Of a DNA stretch of 64,000 nucleotides, positions 49,044 to 57,885 are shown piece by piece; position 1 is the first letter of the stretch; every line of letters begins with the position of its first letter. Position numbers and translations under genes: made by a program. The notes below the pieces were generated by a model that was given only the letters and a program-made list of their open reading frames with translations, was not told where the DNA came from and ran no database searches. This stretch comes from Candidatus Gastranaerophilales bacterium. GTDB lineage: Bacteria > Cyanobacteriota > Vampirovibrionia > Gastranaerophilales > Gastranaerophilaceae. The DNA lies in the NCBI GenBank assembly GCA_900769645.1, contig CAAGHI010000076.1:108894-172893 (forward strand), given 5' to 3'.

Positions 49044-51998
49044 ATGAAATGTCCGATATGTAAAAAAACAATTCCTGACAATGCTTTGAAGTGCCCTTAT
49101 TGTAAGGCTAGAACCGGTTTGTTGTGCAAAAACTGCAATACAGTGAATTCTATCTTTGATTTCACTTGCAAAAAATGTGGAAAAGAGATTTTGAAACGTT
49201 GCCCAAACTGTGGCAGCGTGAATTTCCCAAATGCCTTTAAATGTCGAAAATGCGGATATTCTTTCAAAAAAGTTGAACCTGAAAAAGAAATTAACCTTGA
49301 ATATCCAGCCAATCTTGTATCTCAGCAGAGCGCAAAAAATATTTTGGTTAAGGGAATTCTTTCCAAGAAAAAGAAAATATTTTCACTAAACGGCGCCAAA
49401 GGTATCGGCAAAAGTTTGGTTTTGAAAGCTGTAATGCAAGAATTGAAAGTGTATTCATGGCTTTATGGCAAATGTACACCAATTACGCAATTGACCTCAG
49501 GCGGTGTTATTCAAGATATTCTGCTCAATGCGTTTAATCTTCCGAATTTTTGTGTGAATAATGCGCAATTCAAAAGAGATTCTGCAAAATTTTTCAAGAA
49601 TGAATTTCCGGAACTCAAAAGCCAAGAGATTTTTGACATCATAAACTTCTTGTATCCTAGTAAAGAAGGAACTTTTGAGGAAATTGTAACACGCAAAAAT
49701 TACATGTTTGCGATTTTGGAAAAGATTTTTAACAAGTTTACGACGTTTGGCAAATTCGTTCTTGTTATTGATAATTTCGATTTTATTGACGGATTTTCTT
49801 ATGAATTCATAAGTCGCTATATCAAGAAAAAAGACGTTTGGGAAAACCTTAAATTTTTGATTTTATACAACGAGCCAAAACCTGCAAAAGGTTATTTTTA
49901 CTTCCCGACAATCAATGACAATATTTATTTGGACGTTGGTATTGCGCCGTTGGAGCTTGGACAAGTAGGAATTCTTCTAGAACAAAAAGAAAAGAAAATT
50001 GAAGGTTTTCCAAAACTAAATAAGTTTGAAATTCAAGAAATCTTCGACATCAGCCACGGCAATCCGTCGTACATCAATCACGCACTCGACTTGTGCTTTG
50101 ATTGCCAATTAGCAGGTCACGATTTTGAGCTTGCGACAAACTTTGTAGGACTTTTAGAATTCAGACTAAATCTTTTGTCACAAATAAATTCGCTTGCCTA
50201 TGACATTTTGCTCGGCGCTGCCATAATCGGCGATAAAATCAATATGGCGCTTGTTAAAGAGATTTTTGAAGTTGATGAAAAAACTTTTATTGACGTAATG
50301 GTTTACTTGAAAAAAATGGACTACATTACGCCTGTAAACGACATGTATTGCGAGTTTAGCTCTCTTTTGTTATGGGAAACTATTTTGAAAACCGCAAAAG
50401 GCGATCCAAATTACAGAGAAATCAATCAGAAAATATTCAAACATTTGTCTGCCCTAACCCTGAATTCACACGCAATTTTAGGTATTATTGCGCAGAATTT
50501 GAAACAACCTGAACTTGCGCTTGATATTTGGACTAAAACCACTCGCTTCGCGTCATATATCGGAGATTTGAACCTCTATGCAATTTCTCAAAAACAATCT
50601 TTGGCGTTAATTAACGAGTTTGACGAGGCGGAAACTTTAAAAATCCGCTACAATATTTCAGAACGCTTGGGCAAACTTCTTGCAAATTCTAACCCAACAG
50701 AAGCGATTGAATATTTGCCGGACGCAATTTCTAACGCACAAGCCGTCGGTGATAGCCCTCGAGAAATTGAACTTTTGGCATATTTGGCAAACTGTTGTCG
50801 CAACACCGGCAACTACTTTGGAGAAGTCGAATGTGTTGATTCTGTTTTGAAAAAAATCGGAATTGACAACAAACTCGAAGTTGCGCTTTTAAAAACGACA
50901 AAATTGAACGCACTTTTAAGTATCGGCAACTGCGGTCAAATTATAAACATGGTCGACAACGAGATTATGCCAGAGTTTGACAAGTTTTTAAATAAGAAAT
51001 CTGCAACCAAATCTTACGAACTCGGATTTATCTATGAAGTTTGGCTAAAGACATATTTGGTTCTTGCAAATGCACTTGTAATGCAAGGTAACGACCGCTC
51101 TTTCGAGATTTTGACAATACTTTTTGACATAATCGAACGCAACAATATTCAAGACAACTTGTTTATTTGCAAATGCAAATTGACCCTTGCGTTTGCAAAC
51201 ACAATGAAGGGGAATTTCAAAGCGTCAGAACAGATGCTGGAAGAAGTTTTGAAACTTTATCGAGAAAATGTCATGGACAACGAAACAATTTTGAGATGGA
51301 ATTTCATAAATATTGTCAATAATTTCTTTAGAAAAAATTACGATGGCATTCAAGAGGATCTGTTCCAAGTTGTAACTTTTGCAAACAATAACGGTGACAA
51401 TTTTACAAAAAATATTCTAAAAACGTTGTTGGGCAAAGTGTTTAAGGACAATGACAATGCAAAGCAAGCACTTGAGATTTATAACGATCAAATTGCATAT
51501 TTTGCAAAAGAAAAAATGGCTGTCGGCGCACTTCTGACTTGGTTCTTGATTGCTGATGCAACATTGATTACAGAAGGTGCACAAAAGGCTCTGGAAACCG
51601 CTGAACAGGCACTTGAAGTTGCACAAAATCCAAAAATTAACAACTATTTCTTTATGATTTTGTTCAAAATGATTATCGCAAAATGCTCTATTACAATGTC
51701 TGATTTTGACACGGCAAAAATTCACTTGGAAAGCGCAATTGAGCTTGCTGAAAGGTATAATTTAAAAGATTTATTGGGACGTCTGTATACATCTTACGGA
51801 AAATATTTCCAAGAATTAGGACTTGTAAAATCTCCTGAGCAGATGGAATACCTTGAAGGTGCGCAAAAAATGTACGAAAAGGCAAAAAAAATAGTCGATA
51901 AATCTGAAAATAAATATGTTTACTCGGATCTTGCAAAAGCCATGAAATCCTTGTACACCTTCTGCTGTGTGAATAATTTGAAGGTATTTGAGAAATAA
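49044..51998 (+). CDS. zinc-ribbon STAND-type ATPase with TPR array
   Basis: 984 residues, cytoplasmic. The N-terminus holds zinc-ribbon pairs (CPICKKTI, CPYCKA, CKNCNT, CKKCGKEI, CPNCGS, CRKCGY; residues 1-75). Next is a P-loop ATPase with Walker A NGAKGIGKSLVLKA (about 113-125) and Walker B FVLVIDNFDF (about 236-245), then a winged-helix-like region, and a long array of TPR-like helices (about 480-975). This is the build of STAND regulators such as MalT-like proteins, but with no DNA-binding effector. The zinc ribbons could bind protein or nucleic acid. Its ligand is unknown. Confidence 0.75.
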   Translation: MKCPICKKTIPDNALKCPYCKARTGLLCKNCNTVNSIFDFTCKKCGKEILKRCPNCGSVNFPNAFKCRKCGYSFKKVEPEKEINLEYPANLVSQQSAKNILVKGILSKKKKIFSLNGAKGIGKSLVLKAVMQELKVYSWLYGKCTPITQLTSGGVIQDILLNAFNLPNFCVNNAQFKRDSAKFFKNEFPELKSQEIFDIINFLYPSKEGTFEEIVTRKNYMFAILEKIFNKFTTFGKFVLVIDNFDFIDGFSYEFISRYIKKKDVWENLKFLILYNEPKPAKGYFYFPTINDNIYLDVGIAPLELGQVGILLEQKEKKIEGFPKLNKFEIQEIFDISHGNPSYINHALDLCFDCQLAGHDFELATNFVGLLEFRLNLLSQINSLAYDILLGAAIIGDKINMALVKEIFEVDEKTFIDVMVYLKKMDYITPVNDMYCEFSSLLLWETILKTAKGDPNYREINQKIFKHLSALTLNSHAILGIIAQNLKQPELALDIWTKTTRFASYIGDLNLYAISQKQSLALINEFDEAETLKIRYNISERLGKLLANSNPTEAIEYLPDAISNAQAVGDSPREIELLAYLANCCRNTGNYFGEVECVDSVLKKIGIDNKLEVALLKTTKLNALLSIGNCGQIINMVDNEIMPEFDKFLNKKSATKSYELGFIYEVWLKTYLVLANALVMQGNDRSFEILTILFDIIERNNIQDNLFICKCKLTLAFANTMKGNFKASEQMLEEVLKLYRENVMDNETILRWNFINIVNNFFRKNYDGIQEDLFQVVTFANNNGDNFTKNILKTLLGKVFKDNDNAKQALEIYNDQIAYFAKEKMAVGALLTWFLIADATLITEGAQKALETAEQALEVAQNPKINNYFFMILFKMIIAKCSITMSDFDTAKIHLESAIELAERYNLKDLLGRLYTSYGKYFQELGLVKSPEQMEYLEGAQKMYEKAKKIVDKSENKYVYSDLAKAMKSLYTFCCVNNLKVFEK

Positions 51999-52202
51999 GG
52001 TGCTACTTTTTACAACAATATTCGTTTCTGTATAGTCACTTATCTACTTTTGATAAAGACTATGCCCCTTCGCCTCTAAGCATCTTTGTATCTAAAACAA
52101 TACCAACCTACACTTAGCAGCTTTACTCTAACTCATTTCTTTACTTATTAAAAAAAATATGCTATATTGTTCATATAAAAAGGATTACGAACAGGCGGAA
52201 TA
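51999..52202. other. gap with the promoter of the second half of the cluster
   Basis: TATATT at 52163-52168 lies about 35 bases before the vWA gene, with a weak -35 (TTACTT). Otherwise no gene or repeat is clear. Confidence 0.4.
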
Positions 52203-52877
52203 ATGAAATTAAATAAAAAATTAGTAACACTAGGTTTAATTATATTAACTTTATCAATAGCGTTGAAATTTGTTTGGGCAGGCGTTAGTCGAATTAAGGT
52301 TGACGATTTTCACCCTGCTGCTGTGATTTTCGTCGTAGATTCTTCGGCGTCAAACCAAAAACAGCTCCCTGAGCAGAAAAAAACGCTTCGTCAAATTTGT
52401 AACCTTTTAGATCCTGAGGATCAAATCAAAATTTTAAGAGTTTCTGAGGACGCTTATCTAATCTATGAAGGCAGTCCGATGAACGGCAGTACAATTACAA
52501 AATCAATGGACGAGTTTACAAAATACGACCAAAAAGATTATGGCACAGCGTATGGCATAGGTTTGAAAAAAGCCTTTTCGCACGCTCTTACGATGAAAAA
52601 AGGGGGCTATATCCCTGCAATAGTTGTAATTGGCGACTTGGAAAACGAAGGAGCTATTGAAAAACAAATCAATTGGAACACTTTGCCATCTAATGTTCAA
52701 AACGTAAAAAAATATGCACCTGACATTTCGATGATGTTTTTGGACGCTCACCCTGCCAAACTCGATTTGGTTAAGGAAAAATTGACTCCTGTTTTGGGAG
52801 AAGAACATTTAATTGTTGCTCCAAAACAAAATATTGACAAATCTGTTAGAAGATTTCTTCACGCAATTGGAAGATAA
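52203..52877 (+). CDS. membrane-anchored von Willebrand factor A-like protein
   Basis: 224 residues. An N-terminal transmembrane helix (about 7-27) is followed by a vWA fold. The MIDAS motif reads FVVDSSASNQ (about residues 43-52), with GTAYGIGLKKAF supplying the second metal-site threonine and AIVVIGDLENEG the aspartate. The metal-ion site thus looks intact, favouring divalent-metal-dependent protein binding in the periplasm. No aldehyde-type enzyme domain is attached. It starts the second transcription unit of the cluster. Confidence 0.68.
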   Translation: MKLNKKLVTLGLIILTLSIALKFVWAGVSRIKVDDFHPAAVIFVVDSSASNQKQLPEQKKTLRQICNLLDPEDQIKILRVSEDAYLIYEGSPMNGSTITKSMDEFTKYDQKDYGTAYGIGLKKAFSHALTMKKGGYIPAIVVIGDLENEGAIEKQINWNTLPSNVQNVKKYAPDISMMFLDAHPAKLDLVKEKLTPVLGEEHLIVAPKQNIDKSVRRFLHAIGR

Positions 52878-52894
52878 ATTTTGAGAGGATAAAA

Positions 52895-54511
52895 ATGACT
52901 ATAATAATTTCAACTTCGCAAGGCGAAAGAATTTTTAATAAAGATGTAATAACAGTTGGTTCAAACCCTAACTGTGACGTCGTTTTGAATACTGGTTACG
53001 ACGTGTTATTAACGCTTGAATACAAAATTGCAGAAAACAAATGTTCCGTAATCAACACATTCAAAAGTGACAAAGTTCTTTTCAAAGGGCAACCGATTAA
53101 ACGTGTTGAGGTTTCTAATGTTTGCAAATTGATGTTTGGCGAATCTGACGAATTTTTATCAATAAAAATTGTTGCAGATGTAGTTCCGACACCTCAAGTC
53201 AAAACCGTTACATCTATTGGGAAAGAGGACTTTACGGAAGAAGATATCAAAGGTTTGTACGGAAAAGATGTTAATGCCGTGACAAAAGTAAAATTGGAAA
53301 AACAAAAAGAAGATATCGAAAACGCACGTGTGGCAATAATTAAACAGGTTGCATTCCATATAAACGATTTGAAACAAAAGCTTTCCACAAACTCAAAAAC
53401 GAGCATATTTTTGCATATTGCTATGTTTTTCAGTGCAATGGTTTGCGCATTCGGGGTCTCAAACTACCTTATGGGGCTTGAAATCAAAGAGTCTGCAAAC
53501 TTTTTACACCTTCCGACAAACATCAAAGTTTGGGGAATTTATACAATTTTGATTTACGGAATTTGTTTGCTTTTGAAACAAGGAATTTACTTGTATCTAC
53601 AAAGCAATGTTCAAAAAGAAATGTCAAAATCTGCTAAACTCGGACAAAGTTTTATGTTGATTTTTTCATTGATTTTTGTACTCGGAATTTATGCCGTAAA
53701 CCTTGTATATTATATGAATTTGAATGATTTTATGACATTTGCGATATTTATTTCGTTCTTCTTTGCCGGTATTATGGCAGTACTTGCAATATCTTGCGGA
53801 TATTTCAAGTGCAACGGAACTGAATGGACAATGACGCTTGACAAATACGAGTATAGAGAAGATTTTGAAAGTGTCATAAAATCTTATAGACAGTGGATTG
53901 AACGCTATATCAACAGTTTGAGTAACACCAAATTGCAATACATTAAAGACAAAATGTTCAATCTTCAATTAAAATCAGTCGGCGAAACTGTTGTCGGAAT
54001 TTTGACAGCACCGTTTTTGGCTTATGGTGTGTCTAACACTTTGGCAATGTGTTTCCCTGAAGCTGCCGGCTGGGTAAGAATTTCAGGTTTAAGAATTAGC
54101 CCTGTATTCTTGACCCTTGCAACATTTATGATTATTTTTGCGTTCTTTTCATTTGTAAACGCTTTTTCTTGCACAAAGAAAATTCAAGGTTCGCAAGTTA
54201 TTAAACAGGACGGATTTTCAGACTATCAACACCACGGCGTAACAATTTACGGGCTTGAAGGCGTAAGACGATTGAACTCAGAAAAAAATCGTTCACTTGC
54301 TATCGGCTGCACAATTATTTTCATTGAATTTGCAATGAACGTATCGTATTTTATGACTGAAATCGGTGGTGATATGCAAGGTATTTTCTTGAGTTTAATT
54401 GCTGCACTTGTTCCAACAGCTTTGTTGATTGCAGAAACCTTGATGTTGAGCCAAACAAAATTTGATATTTATGCGTGTGATGAATTGCTTTCAAAAGTAG
54501 ATAAAGATTAA
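52895..54511 (+). CDS. FHA-like domain protein with multiple membrane helices
   Basis: 538 residues. Residues 1-95 are FHA-like (GERIFNKDVITVGSNPNCDV, LFKGQPIKRVEVSNVCKLMF), with the core SN-P-CDV motif but without a clear GSxxH. A Lys/Glu coiled segment (about 125-165) precedes about eight membrane helices (for example FLHIAMFFSAMVCAFGVSNY, LILIYGICLL-type, FLTLATFMIIFAFFSFVNAF, FLSLIAALVPTALLIAETLM). FHA domains bind phosphothreonine, so a kinase partner would be expected but none is in the window. GAGAGGAT precedes the ATG; it follows the vWA gene by 17 bases. Confidence 0.65.
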   Translation: MTIIISTSQGERIFNKDVITVGSNPNCDVVLNTGYDVLLTLEYKIAENKCSVINTFKSDKVLFKGQPIKRVEVSNVCKLMFGESDEFLSIKIVADVVPTPQVKTVTSIGKEDFTEEDIKGLYGKDVNAVTKVKLEKQKEDIENARVAIIKQVAFHINDLKQKLSTNSKTSIFLHIAMFFSAMVCAFGVSNYLMGLEIKESANFLHLPTNIKVWGIYTILIYGICLLLKQGIYLYLQSNVQKEMSKSAKLGQSFMLIFSLIFVLGIYAVNLVYYMNLNDFMTFAIFISFFFAGIMAVLAISCGYFKCNGTEWTMTLDKYEYREDFESVIKSYRQWIERYINSLSNTKLQYIKDKMFNLQLKSVGETVVGILTAPFLAYGVSNTLAMCFPEAAGWVRISGLRISPVFLTLATFMIIFAFFSFVNAFSCTKKIQGSQVIKQDGFSDYQHHGVTIYGLEGVRRLNSEKNRSLAIGCTIIFIEFAMNVSYFMTEIGGDMQGIFLSLIAALVPTALLIAETLMLSQTKFDIYACDELLSKVDKD

Positions 54512-54513
54512 TT

Positions 54514-55425
54514 ATGGATATACTAAAAGTTTTAGTAATAATTGCATTTGTGCTTGTGACGATTTGTACGATAAAATTGCACCCGACAATGCATCAGCAG
54601 ATGATTATTGAGGACGCAAATTTTATCCTGACAAGAATTAGTGACAATTTGCCAAACGCAAGCGAAATACCGACAACTTCAACAACATCGCAGCAAATTT
54701 CTGTTCAACCACAAAATGCACAAAGTACTAAAACGGTTGAAATGCCTCAACAAAACTTCAATTTTGGGGATAATTCAACAACTCAGACAAAATATATTCA
54801 AAATGAGCCACAACAAGTTCAACAGACATCAAAACCGATAAAATTCAATAATACCAAAGGAAATCAGCAAACGAAATATTATCAGGGACAAAATCAGGAC
54901 GAAATCTCTGATATGGAGGCCGTTAGACAGATTTTGAAAAGTATTCAAGAGCAAGCACAAGAACAGTCCGGTTCTCAGCCAAGAACCTCTTCGACAACAA
55001 AACAACCTCCAAAAGCGCAAACTACGAAACCGAGCCAAAACCCAAACTTCAAAAACCCTTATATGACGGAACAAGAAGAGATTATCGCTTGGAACAAGTG
55101 GCGCAGCAACTTGCAAAACCAGATTATGAAGGACTCAAACATTGACTATGCACCATTAGGCACAATGTTTACGTTTACTTTTGTTGTCGACAAGTTCGGA
55201 AATGTTTCTAATATCAAAGTAGAATGCTCAAACCCAAATTATATGAATGTTGCAAGAAATAACGTTAAGCCGGCAATTGCAAACTTGCAGAAAAGACCTA
55301 TTTTAAACTTTCCTCGTGGAACTCAAAGAACTTCAACCGTTGTAACAGGCTTGTTTTTAATCGGAACACAAGAAAGATATTCAACACCTAATGATTTTTC
55401 AGATTATGAAAGGGTGAAAAACTAA
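54514..55425 (+). CDS. single-pass membrane protein with TonB-C-like domain
   Basis: 303 residues. One N-terminal helix (KVLVIIAFVLVTICTI), a long Gln/Thr/Asn-rich linker, and a C-terminal TonB-C-like domain (about 205-285): FTFVVDKFGNVSNIKVECSN then NVARNNVKPAIANLQKRPIL. The build parallels the 1062-residue protein and the frameshifted gene at 55746. Starts two bases after the FHA gene and overlaps the next start (TAATG). Confidence 0.68.
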   Translation: MDILKVLVIIAFVLVTICTIKLHPTMHQQMIIEDANFILTRISDNLPNASEIPTTSTTSQQISVQPQNAQSTKTVEMPQQNFNFGDNSTTQTKYIQNEPQQVQQTSKPIKFNNTKGNQQTKYYQGQNQDEISDMEAVRQILKSIQEQAQEQSGSQPRTSSTTKQPPKAQTTKPSQNPNFKNPYMTEQEEIIAWNKWRSNLQNQIMKDSNIDYAPLGTMFTFTFVVDKFGNVSNIKVECSNPNYMNVARNNVKPAIANLQKRPILNFPRGTQRTSTVVTGLFLIGTQERYSTPNDFSDYERVKN

Positions 55426-55565
55426 TGAACACAACAAAAATCGTAATAATTTCTATCGTTGCGCTAATATTGGTTGGAATTTCTACCGCCATGATAGCAA
55501 CTCTTAAGCCACACATGCACAAAACCGTCGTGCTGGAACAAATTATCTACAAAAGGAGCAAGTAA
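55425..55565 (+). CDS. 46-residue membrane peptide
   Basis: Not recognised. MNTTKIVIISIVALILVGIS with a single hydrophobic helix (about 4-26), then a His/Lys tail. It overlaps the previous stop (TAATG) and its own stop overlaps the next start (TAATG), so the three genes are coupled. Too short for common ORF callers. Confidence 0.6.
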   Translation: MNTTKIVIISIVALILVGISTAMIATLKPHMHKTVVLEQIIYKRSK

Positions 55566-55744
55566 TGCTTAAAGTTTTTTTCGGGATAATTTTAATCATT
55601 TTAGAAACTCCATTTTTCTTTAAACTTCGACAGGCTGACAGTGACTTTGTTCGCCAGACTGCAATTGTTGTTATAATGCTGATTATTCCAATTATTTTGT
55701 GGACTATTTATTCGTTGAGTTTGTTTGTGCTAAGATTATTTTAA
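55565..55744 (+). CDS. 59-residue membrane peptide with two helices
   Basis: Not recognised. Two hydrophobic stretches (VFFGIILIILETPFFF and IVVIMLIIPIILWTIYSLSL) joined by a polar loop. The start overlaps the 46-residue gene stop; the next gene starts one base after its stop. Confidence 0.6.
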   Translation: MLKVFFGIILIILETPFFFKLRQADSDFVRQTAIVVIMLIIPIILWTIYSLSLFVLRLF

Positions 55745-55745
55745 G

Positions 55746-56207
55746 ATGTATATATGTAGAGAATGCAAAGCTGAATACAAAGAAAAAGTTGAGTACTGTG
55801 ACTGCGGAAACGATACATTTGACTATGTTCCGGACGAAGTTGAAGCTGTCAAAGCTCCAAAACCGAGTGCTAAAAAGCCAGTGACACTTGAAGAGAAATC
55901 TGAACTTGTTTCAAGAATATTTTTTGCACTTTGCATAATTTTATCAATAATTGTATGGGCTCTTCCAATCGGCAAAGCTCCTAAAAAGTCTAAGCCATCA
56001 ACTTCTACAAGTGTTCAAACAGTTGAAGCAAAATATATTCCAAATATTGATAAAATCTGGAATGACACCCCGCTTTACACTCCCAAAACTCAACAACCAC
56101 AACAAATTCAATCCCCATTGGATAAAATGCGAGAAGAAATCCCACTAACATCTGCACCTATAAATGACAACAGAGTTGCATCAAACTCTGTTCAAAAAAA
56201 AAATTAA
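55746..56207 (+). CDS. zinc-ribbon and transmembrane protein ending at an A10 tract
   Basis: 153 residues. Residues 1-22 hold a small zinc ribbon (YICRECKAEYKEKVEYCDCG), then a helix FFALCIILSIIVWALPIG (about 61-78), then a Gln/Pro/Ser-rich linker, and it stops just after an A10 tract (VQKKN). The linker continues in the next frame into a TonB-C-like domain. With nine As the two would be one protein of about 320 residues, which matches the build of the TonB-C proteins upstream. See the frame entry below. Confidence 0.7.
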   Translation: MYICRECKAEYKEKVEYCDCGNDTFDYVPDEVEAVKAPKPSAKKPVTLEEKSELVSRIFFALCIILSIIVWALPIGKAPKKSKPSTSTSVQTVEAKYIPNIDKIWNDTPLYTPKTQQPQQIQSPLDKMREEIPLTSAPINDNRVASNSVQKKN

Positions 56208-56712
56208 CGAGTCTGTAAAACAACAACAAATTCAACAAACTTCACCACAACAAGCCAAACAGGTTCAACCAAAGACACAAAAAACTCAAACAAAGGTAAA
56301 TCAACCGAGCCAGTCAAAAACGCAGGTAAAAAAGCCTGCAAGTCAAAATGTTGCACCTAAAAAGTTGAATGAAACACCGCTTTATAACGAACAAAAACCT
56401 ACGTATAACCCGAATAGTACCGAAATGTTGCGTTACAAGGGGAATTTAAGGGCTGCAATGTTCAAACATTTTGCAGTCGGGAGCATTACGGGCTCTGGCG
56501 AATGTTCTGTTCAATTTACAGTAAATGATAATGGGAAATTGATTAATCGCAAATTTTCAAAAGAGTCATCAAATAAGTCGTTAAACGATGCGGTTTATTA
56601 TATGTTGATGAGTGTACCGACATTTAATCCGCCACCGGCTTCTTATTCTGGCCAGATAATTCGCATGAATTTTAAAGTTAATAACGGAAGTTATGAAATT
56701 TCGATTTATTAA
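56164..56712 (+). CDS. TonB-C-like part of the split gene
   Basis: 182 residues in the +1 frame relative to the zinc-ribbon gene. The first ATG (56164) lies inside that gene and has no Shine-Dalgarno. After a Gln/Lys/Pro-rich linker, residues about 95-180 are a TonB-C-like domain (NLRAAMFKHFAVGSITGSGE, then QFTVNDNGKLINRKFSKE and LNDAVYYMLMSVPTFNPPP). The frames meet at the A10 run 56194-56203; loss of one A or polymerase slippage would fuse them. Alternatively it is a sequencing or assembly error. Confidence 0.65.
   Translation: MTTELHQTLFKKKINESVKQQQIQQTSPQQAKQVQPKTQKTQTKVNQPSQSKTQVKKPASQNVAPKKLNETPLYNEQKPTYNPNSTEMLRYKGNLRAAMFKHFAVGSITGSGECSVQFTVNDNGKLINRKFSKESSNKSLNDAVYYMLMSVPTFNPPPASYSGQIIRMNFKVNNGSYEISIY
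56194..56203 (+). repeat. A10 homopolymer at a frame junction
   Basis: Ten A between CAA and TTAAC. In one frame the codons are CAA AAA AAA AAT then TAA; one base shorter gives CAA AAA AAA ATT AAC and opens the downstream TonB-C frame. Confidence 0.85.
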
Positions 56713-56756
56713 AATTAAAATAGTTACAATTTTCGCAAAACAGCTCAACCGTAAAT

Positions 56757-56782
56757 GTCACTCCGGACTACGATCCGGAGTC
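56757..56782. repeat. GTCACTCCGG...CCGGAGTC repeat
   Basis: Fourth copy of the 26-base palindrome, same orientation as 31087-31112. Confidence 0.65.
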
Positions 56783-56798
56783 TGTTTTATTTAGTAAT

Positions 56799-56859
56799 AG
56801 ATTCTGAATAAGGCGAAAATCTCCCCTTAACGCTTGATTTTCTGCCTTTTCAGAATGAC
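56799..56859. repeat. GTCATTCTGA-family element, inverse orientation
   Basis: AGATTCTGAATAAGGCGAAAAT ends with TTTTCAGAATGAC, with inner arms ggcgaaaat and gattttctgcc partly complementary. Confidence 0.65.
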
Positions 56860-56943
56860 GACTTTGTAATTATTTTGTAACGAACTTAGCGTCCTATCGT
56901 TTTAGCGTCTTATCATCTTTCAAAACCTAGCCGCCTAGTCGCC

Positions 56944-57714
56944 CTACTTATACATTCCTGCCCTAATATCTTTTATCTCCGCAATCGTCTTTGGATAATC
57001 ATCTGTCAGCAATTCGCCAAGTGACTTATAGAGTTTCAAAATCGACTGTTCAATATTTTTATGGTTCATATTAACCATATCACAAGCCATTTCCTCGTTA
57101 GAAAGCGCAAGGCGCGTCATATCACGAAATCCACTCGCAGCCATCTCCAACGCTAAAGGATTATCTTTTGCAGCAAGAACAAGCGCCTGTGCAACAACCA
57201 TCGGCATGTGAGAAATCATTGCCGCAGCCCTGTCATGCTCCTCTGCTGTCGCAAATACAGGTTTTGCACCGACATGTTCAATAACTTCCAAAAGTGGCTT
57301 AACCGCTTCGCTGCCTAGCTGCGTAGCCGCATAGCTGCTTATTAGCACCCATTTTGCACCTTTAAACAAACCCTTAAACGAGTTTTCAAACCCTTTATGC
57401 TCTGTCCCTGCCATCGGGTGCGACGGAATAAATTTATAAGGTCGTTGCTTTTTACAAACAAATTCTTTCAAACTACAAACATCTGTCACAATAGTTTCCG
57501 GAGACAAAACATTTTCCAACTCATCAAGCACCTTGAGAGTAGCATTCATCGCCGTACAAACAAAGACAATGTCTCGGTCTTTTAACGCCTCATAAGACTT
57601 GAAAATTCTATCTCCATTTTGAGATTTTGAAACAGCTATAACGTCATAAACCTCGCCCAATTCCTTAAAAAGCGAGCCCCCAATTAATCCTAAACCAATA
57701 ATACCTATTTTCAT
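56944..57714 (-). CDS. tyrA: prephenate dehydrogenase
   Basis: 256 residues. Makes 4-hydroxyphenylpyruvate for tyrosine. NAD motif IGIIGLGLIGGSL, VTDVCSLKEFV, PSHPMAGTEHKGFEN, and the C-terminal helices with ISHMPMVVAQAL and ASGFRDMTRLA. No ACT or chorismate mutase domain. Residues about 126-138 read SYAATQLGSEAVK and are encoded by the same dispersed repeat family as the priA insert (57299-57345), replacing the usual linker before the C-terminal domain. Isolated minus-strand gene. Confidence 0.9.
   Translation of the reverse strand: MKIGIIGLGLIGGSLFKELGEVYDVIAVSKSQNGDRIFKSYEALKDRDIVFVCTAMNATLKVLDELENVLSPETIVTDVCSLKEFVCKKQRPYKFIPSHPMAGTEHKGFENSFKGLFKGAKWVLISSYAATQLGSEAVKPLLEVIEHVGAKPVFATAEEHDRAAAMISHMPMVVAQALVLAAKDNPLALEMAASGFRDMTRLALSNEEMACDMVNMNHKNIEQSILKLYKSLGELLTDDYPKTIAEIKDIRAGMYK
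57299..57345. repeat. agctgcttcgcttcctagct-type repeat inside tyrA
   Basis: Reverse complement contains gcggctacgcagctaggcagcgaagcggttaag; compare the priA copy at 21586-21622. Both give a (A)xQLGSEA(A/V)K peptide. Confidence 0.65.
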
Positions 57715-57783
57715 AAAAAGATTGTATCACAAAATTTACAAAATGGCTTGACTGATAGTTGCTCTAATGTAGTAGGATAGTTA

Positions 57784-57869
57784 GTGAATGGTGAGTAGCC
57801 CATTACAGAATAAATATTTCGAGCGCGGCGAGCTATTAGAACACTCACCTCTCACTATTCACCACTCAC
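57784..57869 (+). repeat. diverged copy of the inverted-repeat element
   Basis: Outer GTGAATGGTGAGTAG and CTATTCACCACTCAC arms, core CATTACAG...ATTTCGAGCGCGGCGAGCTA. A relative of copies A-D. Confidence 0.55.
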
Positions 57870-57885
57870 TTAAAAGGAAATATTC

